DNA of 64,000 bases from Paenibacillus brasilensis (GCF_009363115.1 NZ_CP045298.1:496001-560000), one strand, 5' to 3'. Positions 8,318 to 17,906 are shown, numbered from the stretch's first letter. Program-made: numbers and translations. The notes: a model not told the origin generated them from the sequence alone.

Positions 8318-9145
8318 TTATTTAATCGAACCTTGCATAACACCCTGAATAATATATTTCTGGGCGAACAAATAGATGATAATGATAGGAAATATCGTCA
8401 GTACCAAACTTGCCATCAGCGGACCGTAATCCACTGTATAGGTTCCGTAAAAGTTGTAAGTGGATAACGGAAGTGTCCTTTGCTCCGGATCAACCAAAAT
8501 AAGGGAAGGCAGCAGAAAATCATTCCAGATCCACAGCACATTGAGAATGGAAATGGTGGCTGTCGTAGGCATCAATACCGGAAACACGATCCGGAAGAAT
8601 GTCTGAATCCGCGTGCAGCCGTCAATCAGCGCCGCTTCCTCCAACTCCTTCGGAATGCTTTTCACGAATCCATGATAAATGAAGACGGCCAGCGAGCTGC
8701 CAAAACCTATATACATATAAATCAGTGACCACTTGTTGTTCAGCAGATCAAGTGAGCCGTAAATTTTCACCAATGGAATCATGATGGCCTGAAACGGAAT
8801 AATCATGGAAGCAACCATTAGCATAAACGTATATTGATTGAACTTGGTGTTGTTTCTGACAAAATAATGAGCCGTCATCGCCGCGAACAGTGAGATAAAC
8901 AAGACACTTAACACTGTTATGACCAAAGAGTTGGTGAAAGCATCGACGTAATTCATTTTATCAAACGCATTCACATAATTAGCCATATTGAATATCTCTG
9001 GAAGCGATAACGGATTGGAGGTAATGGCTATGTTTTCCTTGAAAGAATTGATCAGCAGAAAAACGAATGGCACGATGAACAATATGAGCACGACTGTCAG
9101 AACAATGAACTTGATGATGAAGGAAACGGCTTTTTGACTTGTCAT
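8318..9145 (-). CDS. Carbohydrate ABC transporter permease, MalG type
   Basis: 275 residues with six membrane helices, starting with FIIKFIVLTVVLILFIVPFV. The EAA loop (PKELEEAALIDGCTRIQTFF) contacts the ATPase, and the tail QGVMQGSIK is typical of this subfamily. It pairs with the MalF-type permease: its ATG shares one base with that gene's stop, giving translational coupling. The RBS is GGTGGAGG. No ATPase gene is present, as is usual for such Firmicute operons, which share one MsmX-type ATPase (family knowledge). It is the last intact gene before the broken GH32. Confidence 0.9.
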   Translation of the reverse strand: MTSQKAVSFIIKFIVLTVVLILFIVPFVFLLINSFKENIAITSNPLSLPEIFNMANYVNAFDKMNYVDAFTNSLVITVLSVLFISLFAAMTAHYFVRNNTKFNQYTFMLMVASMIIPFQAIMIPLVKIYGSLDLLNNKWSLIYMYIGFGSSLAVFIYHGFVKSIPKELEEAALIDGCTRIQTFFRIVFPVLMPTTATISILNVLWIWNDFLLPSLILVDPEQRTLPLSTYNFYGTYTVDYGPLMASLVLTIFPIIIIYLFAQKYIIQGVMQGSIK

Positions 9146-10029
9146 TATGCCTCCACCTCCAACTTCTTGCTAAAATAAACCTGAAGCAGGGTGATGAGAG
9201 CAACCATCAGGAATAGTACGAATGCTTCCGCCTGCCCCACACCATAATCACGGGAAAGGAAAGCCTTTTCATACACATGCATCGACACCATTTGAGTACT
9301 GCTGAACGGTCCGCCTTTCGTGAGCGCAAGGTTCACGTCATAGACCATAAATCCGCGCTGCAAGGACAAAAATATACATACGATGAAAGAAGGAACCATC
9401 AAGGGAAGGACCATTTTCCGCAGTCTAATCCAGCTGTTCGCCCCATCAATGTTTGCAGCCTCCATAATATCATTCGGCACACCGGTCAGTCCCGCGATGT
9501 AAATGACCATCATGTAACCCGCGTTCTGCCACACAGTTACAATCACGAGTGCCCAGAAAGCTTTGTCGGGATCAGCCAGCCAAGTTGTGCTGAGTGACTG
9601 AATGCCAGCATGTTGTCCCAAGTAGACAAGTACGTTGTTGAAAATAAACTGCCAGATAAAACCGAGTACAATGCCGCCGACAAGGTTGGGCAGGAAAAAT
9701 CCCGCCCGGAAAATACTCTGTCCCTTTAACCCTTTTGTCAGCACATAGGCCAGCATAAAAGCGATAACATTGATAAGAACTACGGTATAAAACACATATT
9801 TGAGCGTCAAGCCGAACGATTTCCAAAACTCAGTATCCCGAAAAACGGCAAGGTAGTTTTGGAGACCCACCAGCGATAGTGTCGTGGAAATACCGTCCCA
9901 GTTCGTGAACGTCAAATAGATGCCGTACAAAAACGGAATGATCATTACCGTTATGAAGGCCAACAAGGTTGGACCAGTAAACAGCAGCCGTGACCGGAGC
10001 CGGTTCCACACTCCCTTTTCAACAATCAT
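9145..10029 (-). CDS. Carbohydrate ABC transporter permease, MalF type
   Basis: 294 residues and six membrane helices. The family start motif LLFTGPTLLAFITVMIIPF and the EAA loop (PNDIMEAANIDGANSWIRLR) are present. The ATG at 10029 is preceded by GAGGGGGATC. It forms the membrane channel with the MalG-type protein and receives sugar from the lipoprotein encoded 40 bases upstream. The adjoining GH32 relic suggests a fructose-containing sugar as substrate, which is an inference. Confidence 0.9.
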   Translation of the reverse strand: MIVEKGVWNRLRSRLLFTGPTLLAFITVMIIPFLYGIYLTFTNWDGISTTLSLVGLQNYLAVFRDTEFWKSFGLTLKYVFYTVVLINVIAFMLAYVLTKGLKGQSIFRAGFFLPNLVGGIVLGFIWQFIFNNVLVYLGQHAGIQSLSTTWLADPDKAFWALVIVTVWQNAGYMMVIYIAGLTGVPNDIMEAANIDGANSWIRLRKMVLPLMVPSFIVCIFLSLQRGFMVYDVNLALTKGGPFSSTQMVSMHVYEKAFLSRDYGVGQAEAFVLFLMVALITLLQVYFSKKLEVEA

Positions 10030-10069
10030 GATGATCCCCCTCTTTACTCCGGGTGGTTTCGAGAAAAAC

Positions 10070-11386
10070 TTATTTTACGTTTTTCCAATAGTCTTCGATT
10101 TCTTTTACCAGTGTTGCGCGGTCGCCCTGTTTCGCCAGATATTTCTGCATGGAAGAACCTACCTTGGACCAGTGGTCAGCAGGCAGTGTACTCATCGACT
10201 GCTCTGACTTGCCTTTTGCGATATAATCCTGGATGGACTTGCCAAGCGGGTCGGCCGCAGGTAATGTAATATTTTTGAACGCCGGGATAATGTTCGCTTT
10301 GTTCACGAGGAAATCCTGGCCTTTCTTCTCGTAGACAATCCAGTTCAGGAACTTCTTCGCCGCCTCCTGCTGCTCCGGCGTAGCCTTCTCTTTGTCAATA
10401 ACAATGCGTTTGGATACAGCGGACGAAATCTCCTGATTGCCGTAGTCATTGGCATTGTTGCTGATCGGTACAGGCAGGAAACCATATTCTTTGTTAGCGG
10501 TATCAAAACCACTGATTTGCGGCCATGCCCAGTTGCCCATGAACCAGATGCCAACTTCACCTTTGCCAAGCAGCTCTGGTCCGCGTTCATAAGTCCCTGC
10601 CAGCGGGGAAGCCTGATCGATATTGTATTTCATCATGACGTCAAATGTATCCATAAGTCCGTTAAATACCGGATTGTTAGCCAAGTCGGCTTTGCCCGCT
10701 TTCAGTGACGCTATGAACTTGTTCACTTCAGCCATGTCTTTGTTCTGACCAGCATAAGCAAGAGGCAAATAATGAGCGCCCAGGGACCAGTCCATTGGAG
10801 ATATTACCAGTGCTTTCTTTCCGGATGCCTCTATTTGCTGAAACAGTTTTTCAAGGTCATTTCGGGTTTTAATTGTGGCAGGATCAAAGCTTCCACCTAC
10901 TGCTTTATCAACAACAGCTTTGTTGTAAATGAATCCGTAGCCTTCAACAGCCAGCGGAAATGCGTAATTCTTACCATCAAATGTCGTAGCTGTAGTTGCG
11001 TTCTCAACAGTGTCCGCATTCCACTTTTCTCCGCTCAAATCAAGAATACGGTCCTTGAATTTCTCGACATCGCCTGTATCCAGCATGATCATGGTCGGTG
11101 GATTTCCGGATGCATACAATGCAGAGGCACGCTCAAAAGGTGACCCACCGGTCGGAACCGGCTGGATTTCAACCGTGATGCCCGGATTGTCTTCATGGAA
11201 TGCCTTGGCGGCATCCTCCAGCTGTGTAAGGATCTCACCTTTGGAATTCAAAAGCGTAATTTTCACATTTCCCGAATCCGCTGATCCTCCTCCAGAAGCC
11301 GAATTACCGGAGCTTCCGCATGCGGACACTACCATAACCAAAAGAAGCAGCATTACCATCCATTGAACTCTTTTGAATTTCCTCAC
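10070..11386 (-). CDS. Sugar-binding lipoprotein of ABC transporter (family 1 solute-binding protein)
   Basis: 438 residues from GTG 11386, chosen because AAGGGGGATG lies just upstream and the product then starts with a proper lipoprotein signal (RKFKRVQWMVMLLLLVMVV, lipobox VSACG). The upstream ATG would add 12 residues with no RBS. A Gly/Ser linker follows the lipid-anchored cysteine. The mature part has the alternating alpha/beta signature of MalE/UgpB-like binding proteins (GEVGIWFMGNWAW, AAKKFLNWIVYEKKGQDFL). It is the first gene of the operon and its promoter region carries tandem operators. Confidence 0.9.
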   Translation of the reverse strand: MRKFKRVQWMVMLLLLVMVVSACGSSGNSASGGGSADSGNVKITLLNSKGEILTQLEDAAKAFHEDNPGITVEIQPVPTGGSPFERASALYASGNPPTMIMLDTGDVEKFKDRILDLSGEKWNADTVENATTATTFDGKNYAFPLAVEGYGFIYNKAVVDKAVGGSFDPATIKTRNDLEKLFQQIEASGKKALVISPMDWSLGAHYLPLAYAGQNKDMAEVNKFIASLKAGKADLANNPVFNGLMDTFDVMMKYNIDQASPLAGTYERGPELLGKGEVGIWFMGNWAWPQISGFDTANKEYGFLPVPISNNANDYGNQEISSAVSKRIVIDKEKATPEQQEAAKKFLNWIVYEKKGQDFLVNKANIIPAFKNITLPAADPLGKSIQDYIAKGKSEQSMSTLPADHWSKVGSSMQKYLAKQGDRATLVKEIEDYWKNVK

Positions 11387-11426
11387 TTTGTCATCCCCCT
11401 TGTTCTTAGTTGCTCTGATCATCTAA

Positions 11427-11485
11427 ATAAAACGCTTACAATTGAATTGTATGTCAAAGGGTTGACTTGTGTCAATTGTTTGACA
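11427..11485 (-). promoter_or_regulatory. Promoter, tandem operators and cre site of the sugar ABC operon
   Basis: On the minus strand, TTGACA (11475-11470) and TACAAT (11451-11446) are spaced 18 bases apart. Two palindromes overlap this promoter: TGTCAA-TTGT-TTGACA (11470-11485, perfect 6+6) and TGTCAA-AGGG-TTGACT (11452-11467, 5 of 6), 18 bases centre to centre. Just downstream, TGTAAGCGTTTTAT (11440-11427) resembles a CcpA cre box. The arrangement fits repression by a specific regulator plus catabolite control. The LacI-type regulator remnant directly upstream is a candidate for the lost repressor. Confidence 0.6.
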
Positions 11486-11548
11486 TATTAAACTTTTACA
11501 TGTACTTAAAAAAAATCCGTCTCCCCTTGTTAGAGGAACAGATTTCAG

Positions 11549-11638
11549 TCAAGTCATTGAACGATCAATCAGTTCAACAGGCAGCAGATTAACAATCTGC
11601 ACCTGTTCTCCCTCCGGTTGCTTATGAGTCTGCTCGAC
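11549..11638 (-). pseudogene. C-terminal remnant of a LacI-family regulator
   Basis: On the minus strand about 29 codons read QTHKQPEGEQVQIVNLLPVE and LIDRSMT before a TGA (11549-11551). This resembles the last strand of LacI-family effector domains (…VELVxRxS). The frame is closed just upstream by a TGA, so the rest of the gene is gone. Its place upstream of the sugar operon promoter is where such a regulator would be expected. The assignment is tentative because the piece is short. Confidence 0.4.
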
Positions 11639-11639
11639 T

Positions 11640-11872
11640 CAAGGCTGACGTTGTCTACAATCGGCAGTCTTAACGACGTAGGTTCCGGCCTCAGCCAACA
11701 AGGTTCTGATCGTGCTCGTGACAGTCGCGGCTATCGCTTCTTTTTCAGTGCCCAATTATATGCTGACCTTTATATGATCTTAGGTATAATCCTGATCGGA
11801 ATTGCTGCGCAGCTCAACATTTTGATTCTTTCCAAAATAGCTTACTTCTCGCTATGCACAAAGAGGCTATGA
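11640..11872 (+). pseudogene. Possible relic of a GerA-family spore germination protein
   Basis: In one plus-strand frame (11664-11777) the sequence reads VPASANKVLIVLVTVAAIAS then FSVPNYMLTF, close to the conserved membrane segment of GerAA-type subunits (…VIVVxxxAIASFxxPxY). A TAG precedes it and a TGA follows it. A neighbouring frame then gives a hydrophobic stretch, LYMILGIILIGIAAQLNILI, ending at 11872. Both ends are missing. I infer a frameshifted scrap of a germinant receptor gene; a scrap of another membrane protein is possible. Confidence 0.35.
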
Positions 11873-12164
11873 GAGTTCCTCAGACTCCTCAAAATTTATC
11901 GCGGACAAGCTCCGTCACTTTCTGCTAACCTGGTTGAAAATACAAGGCATCATATGTTGATTTAACTATATTCCGGTCATAAAAGTCGTAAATCATTTGA
12001 GGTATGTTCAAAGCTGACGATCACTGAACTGATGCGCAGTTAGAGTATAACGAGGTTATTAATAAATTTTATCGTTTCATCATCAAATAAAGTAGAAAAA
12101 CCTTGATCCATCAATGTTTCTGACAATCAAGGTCCCCACTCTATCTCAAAACTGTTTTTTATAA
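11873..12164. other. Non-coding stretch between gene relics and the IS element
   Basis: AT-rich sequence without a supported ORF. ACCTTGAT near 12105 and AATCAAGGT near 12126 can form a hairpin. ATAA at 12161-12164 is one copy of the IS target duplication. Confidence 0.5.
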
Positions 12165-13245
12165 GACGGATTGTCAAGCCAAGTGCGACAGTTCCTGTGT
12201 GAAAGATTCGTGAGCGGTTTTCCACCCCAGGCATTTTCGGGGGCGATGGTTGATTAAATCTAGCGAGCGCTCCAATGCCACATCGGATACTTGGGCAAAG
12301 TCTGTGCCTTTAGGAAAGAACTCTCGAAGCAAACCGTTCGCATTCTCATTCGATCCTCTTTGCCAGGAAGAGTATGGGTCAGCAAAGTAGATCTGCACGC
12401 CATGTGTGGTTTCCAGGTTCGCGTAACAGGCGAACTCTTTGCCTCGATCTGCAGTTGCTGTTTGAAACACCCCAACAGGGTACTGAGAAGCCGCTACGCC
12501 AAAGGCAATCTTCATCGACAATGCCGTTCGATCGGGCATTTGAATCGCGGTGTACAAACGGGTTTTCCGTTCAATGAAGGTTGCCACACAGCCTTTGCTT
12601 TTCCCACGACCAGACACCACCGTATCTAGTTCCCAGTGTCCAAAGGTGTCCCGGGAACGGATCTCCTTGGGGCGTTCGGAAATCGACTTACCCACGGCAA
12701 ACTTCCCTCGTTTTTCAGCAGGCTGTTGCCGTTTACCTTTGTGCCGTAGCACCTTCACGTCCGCTTGGGCAAGGCGGCCTGCATAGAGCCAGCGATAGAT
12801 GGTTTTGCAGCACACGGTGGACTGGCCTTCTGCTCTAAAACGCTCCACGATCTGCTCAGGTGACCATGTCGCATGCAACTTCTCTTCGAGCTCTACCGCT
12901 TGTTCCTCTGTCCATTTGCCTCGGGGTACAGAGGCTCTACGGCGCTGCTCGTAAGCATGTTGGGAGCGCTGTGCATCGTAGGGCTCTAGCTCAGCATTCC
13001 GACGAATTTCCCGGCAAATGGTCGCATGATGTCGCCCCAGCTCCTCAGCGATGGCTCTTGAACTTTTCCCTTGCTGATGCAGGATTTCTAGCTTGCTTCG
13101 TTCGATTATGCTAAGATGTGAGTAGCTCATGGTGGATTCTCCTTGTGTGAATGTGGGTGTAGGAACTTTCATTCTACACGAATCCGGCCATGGGCCCTTT
13201 TTTATTTATTTCCAGCAGGTGTCGCACTTCATATTACAATCCGTC
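12165..13245 (-). mobile_element. Complete IS30-family insertion sequence (1081 bp)
   Basis: Terminal inverted repeats of 26 bases begin GACGGATTGT at both ends, have a divergent middle of six, and end AAGTGCGACA (21 of 26 identical). The flanking bases ATAA occur at 12161-12164 and again at 13246-13249, as a 4-bp target duplication. One transposase gene fills the element, and its stop codon lies inside the left repeat. All parts look intact, so the insertion is probably recent and possibly still mobile. Removing the element rejoins a simple AT-rich sequence, so no gene was obviously cut. Confidence 0.9.
12174..13130 (-). CDS. IS30-family transposase
   Basis: 318 residues from ATG 13130 (AAGGAG 9 bases upstream). 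The N-terminal helix-turn-helix region (SHLSIIERSKLEILHQQGKS, then AIAEELGRHHATICREIRRN) binds the IS ends. The catalytic DDE core shows HWELDTVVSGRGKSKG (first Asp), TATADRGKEFA (second Asp) and SNENANGLLREFFPKGTDF (Glu), the exact spacing pattern of IS30 enzymes. It cuts and joins the inverted repeats. There is no frameshift or missing catalytic residue. Confidence 0.95.
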   Translation of the reverse strand: MSYSHLSIIERSKLEILHQQGKSSRAIAEELGRHHATICREIRRNAELEPYDAQRSQHAYEQRRRASVPRGKWTEEQAVELEEKLHATWSPEQIVERFRAEGQSTVCCKTIYRWLYAGRLAQADVKVLRHKGKRQQPAEKRGKFAVGKSISERPKEIRSRDTFGHWELDTVVSGRGKSKGCVATFIERKTRLYTAIQMPDRTALSMKIAFGVAASQYPVGVFQTATADRGKEFACYANLETTHGVQIYFADPYSSWQRGSNENANGLLREFFPKGTDFAQVSDVALERSLDLINHRPRKCLGWKTAHESFTQELSHLA

Positions 13246-13307
13246 ATAAAAATTCTCATTTATTAATTTCATCTGCTCAACTATAACAGTTACTCACATT
13301 CATTCTG

Positions 13308-16300
13308 CTATTTCATTTGAAGCATGTTATAAATCATCTCAGCCGCTTCCGCACGTGTGACTTCCTGTTTGGCACGGAAGCTTCCATCCGGATATCCTTG
13401 TACTAGTTTAATTTCGGTTAGACCAAGTACATCCTTTCTGGCCCACTCCACAATTTGAGAGGTATCTGAGTATACACTGCTTTCATGTTGTGGTGTAGCC
13501 TTGATAACGTTATTCACCATTTTAGCCGCCTGCTCACGGTTTATGACCCGATCCGGACCAAATTCTCTATTACTAAACCCGCGAGCGACCTGATCTTTAA
13601 TCGCCGTTTTAAGTAAACCAAGGTACCAGGCGGATGGATTGATATCCTCGAAGCCTAAAGTCACATCCGTTTCGAGTGGTAATTTCAGGGAACGGACAAG
13701 CATCGAGGTGAATTCCATTCGTGTTACAAGTCTGTTTGGCTCGAAAAGCGTGTGGGTCGTCCCCTTCACTACACCCAAATCAGCAAGTGCATTTATTTTC
13801 TCTCTATTAAATATCCGATCAATGTCACTAAAATGATTGGACTTCGTCTCAACTGACGGAGCTTGAATGAGCCCTGTTTCTATTTGCTCCTTCACAGTAG
13901 ATTGATCAACAGACTGAATCGGTTTTACACTCACCGCACCTCCTGCTCCGCCACCTTTGTCCACAGGATTCCCCGTAGTTTTACCGTTCACCTGTTTTGC
14001 CTCTGTGCGTTTTCCTTGACTGTTTTCTGCCCAGAGTTGAACTGTGTACAACTGCTTCTCTCTGAGCTGTCTCCAGATAAAGCTTCGCTCCTTACCACGG
14101 TATAGTTCTGTTCCTCCTTCACTGATGAGAACGAAAATATCATTATGATGCTCTGATTCCCAATGGATGATAAACTCATTATTCGTTGTTTCTGTCTTCG
14201 ATAATTTGAAGTCTGGAGACGGCAGTGTTTCCACTTCAACTTCGGTCGGCTTACCTTCACCACTCGTGTTAACTGGCTTAACGGTAATACGATACACTGT
14301 AGAACTATCTAATTTGTTTAATTTAAACTCATTATGGGTCGTATGACTGATAAGCACTCCATTTTGGTATACATTGTAAGCATCCGCGCCTAGAGCTTCT
14401 TTCCACGTAACAACCAGATTTGTATCAGTTACGTCTTTCACAATCAACCTGCTATCTGGTATTTCATCTGGCAACGCACGATACGTGAACGGAGCTATGT
14501 CACCTGCACCGCTCGTATTCATGGCTTGAATACCAAACGAGTAAATCATACCGGGTTGGATACCTGAAAGTGCAATATGAGCATTTCTGGTGTCAAAGAC
14601 TTCTCCCGTATCTCTGCGGATTACAGCATATTGATAAGCGCTATTTGATCCATCCCAGCTCAATGAAATCCGGCCATTCCCAAGTTCTGTAACTTTTACA
14701 TTTTGCACCTGGGGCGGTAGTGTCAGCAGTTCTTCCCACGCCGGTTGACTGAAACCGCTGCTGTTACCGCTGCTCACTTGAAAATTATAGTTTTTCCCAC
14801 CTTCCAATCCAGATACAACTACGCGTGGCTCGGTGCTGTAATAATCTTGCTCGTTGATTGTTACCTTATATTGAGTTGCTCCGTCAACAGGCTCCCATTT
14901 CAATGTGGCCTCGTGCTGCCGAACATCTACTGCTGCAAGCTGTACTGCCGAAGCAGGTAGCGTCAATCCATTGATAGTCGCATCTTCACCTATACCACTC
15001 CGATTGTAGGCCCGTATACGAATACTTGCAGGCCTCCCCGCTGGCAAGCCCTCAAAAGTATAAGAATGGATACCCCGGGGAATCTGCACATTTGGCTTAT
15101 CGTTAACACTCAAAATGTATCCTTCAGCCCCCTGCACATCTTGCCACATTACACCAACGGAATATACATCCTTCGTCACACTCGCCAGCGTAGTTACCCG
15201 AGCCGGTAATGTGATGACTCCCAGATGAGCATAATCTCCGAATCCCGTTGTATTTTCAGCCGAAATGCGATAAACATACTCTGTTCCCGCCTGAAGATCA
15301 TTATCTGTGAATTCCGTATACACATCATGATAAACCGATACTTTGTCTCGATCTAACGCGTAGTATGTGGCTGTGACTACATCATTCCATTTCAATTCAA
15401 CTCTATCTTCTCTTACAGTTACATTTTGGAATCCGGCTGGGCTGTCTGGCAGGCTTAAAAAAGATACATGCTTTGCCGCCCCCTCTCCAGTCTCATTCAT
15501 AGCTGATACAGAAACATCATAATATTTACCAGACTCCATTCCCGTAATTGGATTATATACATCCTGTGTAACCGTATCCCTAAATATGACTTCTCCCGTA
15601 CTTACGTCCGTTGCTACAATATTATATTTATTAGCAGAAGCAACTGGCGTAAAGTCGGCCATGATCTCTGCTGGATGACGAGAGACAGTTCTTAACTGAA
15701 TAAGATCAGGCGCATCAGGTAGCGTTAAAACGCGCACTCGATTGGAATACGCATTGCCTCCCACATGATTACTGGAACGCACTTCATATTCGTATTGATG
15801 TCCTCCCTGCAGCTTTTTATTGGTAAAAGAATTTGTCGGATGCGCAACATCCCAAACCTCATGGGTTGTTAGATTCCGGATAGAATAGACGTAACCATCA
15901 TTCAAGCCAGATGGAAGAGTCCACTGCAAATCGGCCTCTGTGTTTCGTATGGATGTTGCAGAGAGTACAACCGGCTCAGGCTGCTTTTGAATGAGAAGTG
16001 CACTGCTGACTGTTTCAGAAATGTTACCCGCCTGATCTTTGGTCTTGGCATGAACATACCATTCACCTTCATTTAAAAGATTCAACTGGATTGCTGTATC
16101 GGCCGCTGCATCCCAATTTTCAGGTGAATCAGGACTGTTTGTGATTCTATACTGCATTGTTGCTGGCTCGATCCCCGAATGCTGGTCGGCATATCGTATC
16201 TCCACATCAATACTCGAATCCTTCCATTCACGCGAATTCGGCGTCAACTGGATTGTCGGGGGTTCCAAATCAATATAAGACGTTGCCGACACCGGATCAC

Positions 16301-17906
16301 TTCGATTTCCAGCTGCATCTACAGCTTGAGCAGTCACTTTTACGATACCGGAGCGATTTAATATTCCCGATGATCCAGGCACATAGCCGCCAGAACCCCA
16401 TTGATATTCATAATGTACTGCTGTAGTATCGGCCGCACCCGATAGAGAAAATTGCACTGGCTTATTGGTGTACCGGGTAGGCATCGTCACCTCGGAAAAC
16501 GTAACTTCTGGAGGCGTTGGTTTGGTTCGATCAATCATGACCGATTGAGTCACGACTGGACCAGGAACATCCAGGTTATTGATTGTCCGTGCTGATAACT
16601 CGTAATTCCCTTCAGCAGTTAATGTCACCATACCCTGATACGTCTGCCACTCCCCTGTCGGACTCAAGCGGTACTGTGTCAGCTTAATTCCATTTATCGG
16701 GTCACTTCCTGAATCAATGGAAATATTTACATCATGGATTGTTGGACCTGCCTCACTAGCCCGGATGACAGGAGCAGTCGGCCCCTTTTTATCAATGATG
16801 ACTTCCTTGCTTACTTCTTGGCTCACATTACCAACGCTGTCTATGGAGCGTGCATAAACCATGCTTTTGCCGTCCTTATTCACATGAAACACTCCAGTAT
16901 AATCTTGCCAATCCTGATTCACAACACCCGTCATACGAAATTGAGTATGGGCCAGTCCAGAATAATCATCTGTTCCCGGCTGCAATGAAAGGACATAGTC
17001 ATTACTGTTCCCTGTTGCATTTATGACTGGTGGGGTTGGCGGCATCTTGTCTATTCGAACTTTCCCGGCGGAAAGGCCACTGTACTGGTTATTTACGTCC
17101 ACTGTCCGGGCATAGATCGTATTTACGCCATGGTCATATACAGTAAAGGGTCCTGTATATGGCTGGAATGCTCCTCCATTCACACTATATTCATAGTATT
17201 TTAGCCCTTCGGGGGCCACGTCCCCGTTGATCCAAACAGTTACAGGTTCTTTGGTCCAGCCTGTAACCGCCTGTCCCTCTGCACCTGCATGAATCCGGGG
17301 CGGTGTAGGCATCAGGTCCGATTTGGGAATGAGACGGATGCCAAACCTGGATATTTCATTACTTGTCTGCTGATTGTACCCCATGGCTCTAAAATACCGA
17401 ATATCCCTTAATGTAATAGAGTCAGTAATCTCTACCCATTTTCCTTGATAAAAACTATCAGCATAGAATTTTATTACATTAGTCCATGTATATAAATTCG
17501 TCCCGTCAGGTCTCCAGCTGCTCCCCGCTGCAGCATTAGATGCATATATTTCTGTATGATAAGACCCTTCAATGTAAACAAAAATCCTGTAATCAGCAGT
17601 CTGAATAGACCTTCCGATATCAATAAAACGATTAGTTGGCTGCACACTGCCATCACATTTGTATCTTGCCGAACCCATGCCGCTGTAAACTTCCGTTGCT
17701 CCTACCCCGCTTCCTGACGGAGTGCCCCAACTGACGCCCCCACCCGGCAAATTGTTTTGGCAAAAAGGACCGCCGATGATCTCTTGGGTAGCGGCTGATA
17801 CCCTTTCCGGAAATATGGGAATCATCGTTAACAGGAGTAGAACAGCCAACAATCCATACACCCACTTGCTATACTTCCTTACCTTTCGCTTATTTTTTCG
17901 ATGCAT
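13308..17906 (-). CDS. Large secreted surface protein: Ig-like repeats, FN3 domains, three SLH domains
   Basis: 1532 residues. A signal peptide (KWVYGLLAVLLLLTMIPIFP, cut after VSAA) is followed by an N-terminal beta domain of about 160 residues that I do not recognise (about 40-200). Next come roughly five Ig-like repeats, each ending in a linker like VRIDKMPPTPP or VIIDKKGPTAP (about 205-645). About eight fibronectin type III domains with LTLP-type linkers (about 650-1310) precede a Gly-rich hinge. Three SLH domains at the C-terminus (DLGVVKGTTHTLFEPNRLVT; DQVARGFSNREFGPDR; EIKLVQGYPDGSFRAKQEVT) anchor it to pyruvylated wall polymer. The RBS AAGGAG lies close to the ATG. No catalytic domain is visible, so an adhesin or scaffold role is likely. 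Confidence 0.85.
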   Translation of the reverse strand: MHRKNKRKVRKYSKWVYGLLAVLLLLTMIPIFPERVSAATQEIIGGPFCQNNLPGGGVSWGTPSGSGVGATEVYSGMGSARYKCDGSVQPTNRFIDIGRSIQTADYRIFVYIEGSYHTEIYASNAAAGSSWRPDGTNLYTWTNVIKFYADSFYQGKWVEITDSITLRDIRYFRAMGYNQQTSNEISRFGIRLIPKSDLMPTPPRIHAGAEGQAVTGWTKEPVTVWINGDVAPEGLKYYEYSVNGGAFQPYTGPFTVYDHGVNTIYARTVDVNNQYSGLSAGKVRIDKMPPTPPVINATGNSNDYVLSLQPGTDDYSGLAHTQFRMTGVVNQDWQDYTGVFHVNKDGKSMVYARSIDSVGNVSQEVSKEVIIDKKGPTAPVIRASEAGPTIHDVNISIDSGSDPINGIKLTQYRLSPTGEWQTYQGMVTLTAEGNYELSARTINNLDVPGPVVTQSVMIDRTKPTPPEVTFSEVTMPTRYTNKPVQFSLSGAADTTAVHYEYQWGSGGYVPGSSGILNRSGIVKVTAQAVDAAGNRSDPVSATSYIDLEPPTIQLTPNSREWKDSSIDVEIRYADQHSGIEPATMQYRITNSPDSPENWDAAADTAIQLNLLNEGEWYVHAKTKDQAGNISETVSSALLIQKQPEPVVLSATSIRNTEADLQWTLPSGLNDGYVYSIRNLTTHEVWDVAHPTNSFTNKKLQGGHQYEYEVRSSNHVGGNAYSNRVRVLTLPDAPDLIQLRTVSRHPAEIMADFTPVASANKYNIVATDVSTGEVIFRDTVTQDVYNPITGMESGKYYDVSVSAMNETGEGAAKHVSFLSLPDSPAGFQNVTVREDRVELKWNDVVTATYYALDRDKVSVYHDVYTEFTDNDLQAGTEYVYRISAENTTGFGDYAHLGVITLPARVTTLASVTKDVYSVGVMWQDVQGAEGYILSVNDKPNVQIPRGIHSYTFEGLPAGRPASIRIRAYNRSGIGEDATINGLTLPASAVQLAAVDVRQHEATLKWEPVDGATQYKVTINEQDYYSTEPRVVVSGLEGGKNYNFQVSSGNSSGFSQPAWEELLTLPPQVQNVKVTELGNGRISLSWDGSNSAYQYAVIRRDTGEVFDTRNAHIALSGIQPGMIYSFGIQAMNTSGAGDIAPFTYRALPDEIPDSRLIVKDVTDTNLVVTWKEALGADAYNVYQNGVLISHTTHNEFKLNKLDSSTVYRITVKPVNTSGEGKPTEVEVETLPSPDFKLSKTETTNNEFIIHWESEHHNDIFVLISEGGTELYRGKERSFIWRQLREKQLYTVQLWAENSQGKRTEAKQVNGKTTGNPVDKGGGAGGAVSVKPIQSVDQSTVKEQIETGLIQAPSVETKSNHFSDIDRIFNREKINALADLGVVKGTTHTLFEPNRLVTRMEFTSMLVRSLKLPLETDVTLGFEDINPSAWYLGLLKTAIKDQVARGFSNREFGPDRVINREQAAKMVNNVIKATPQHESSVYSDTSQIVEWARKDVLGLTEIKLVQGYPDGSFRAKQEVTRAEAAEMIYNMLQMK

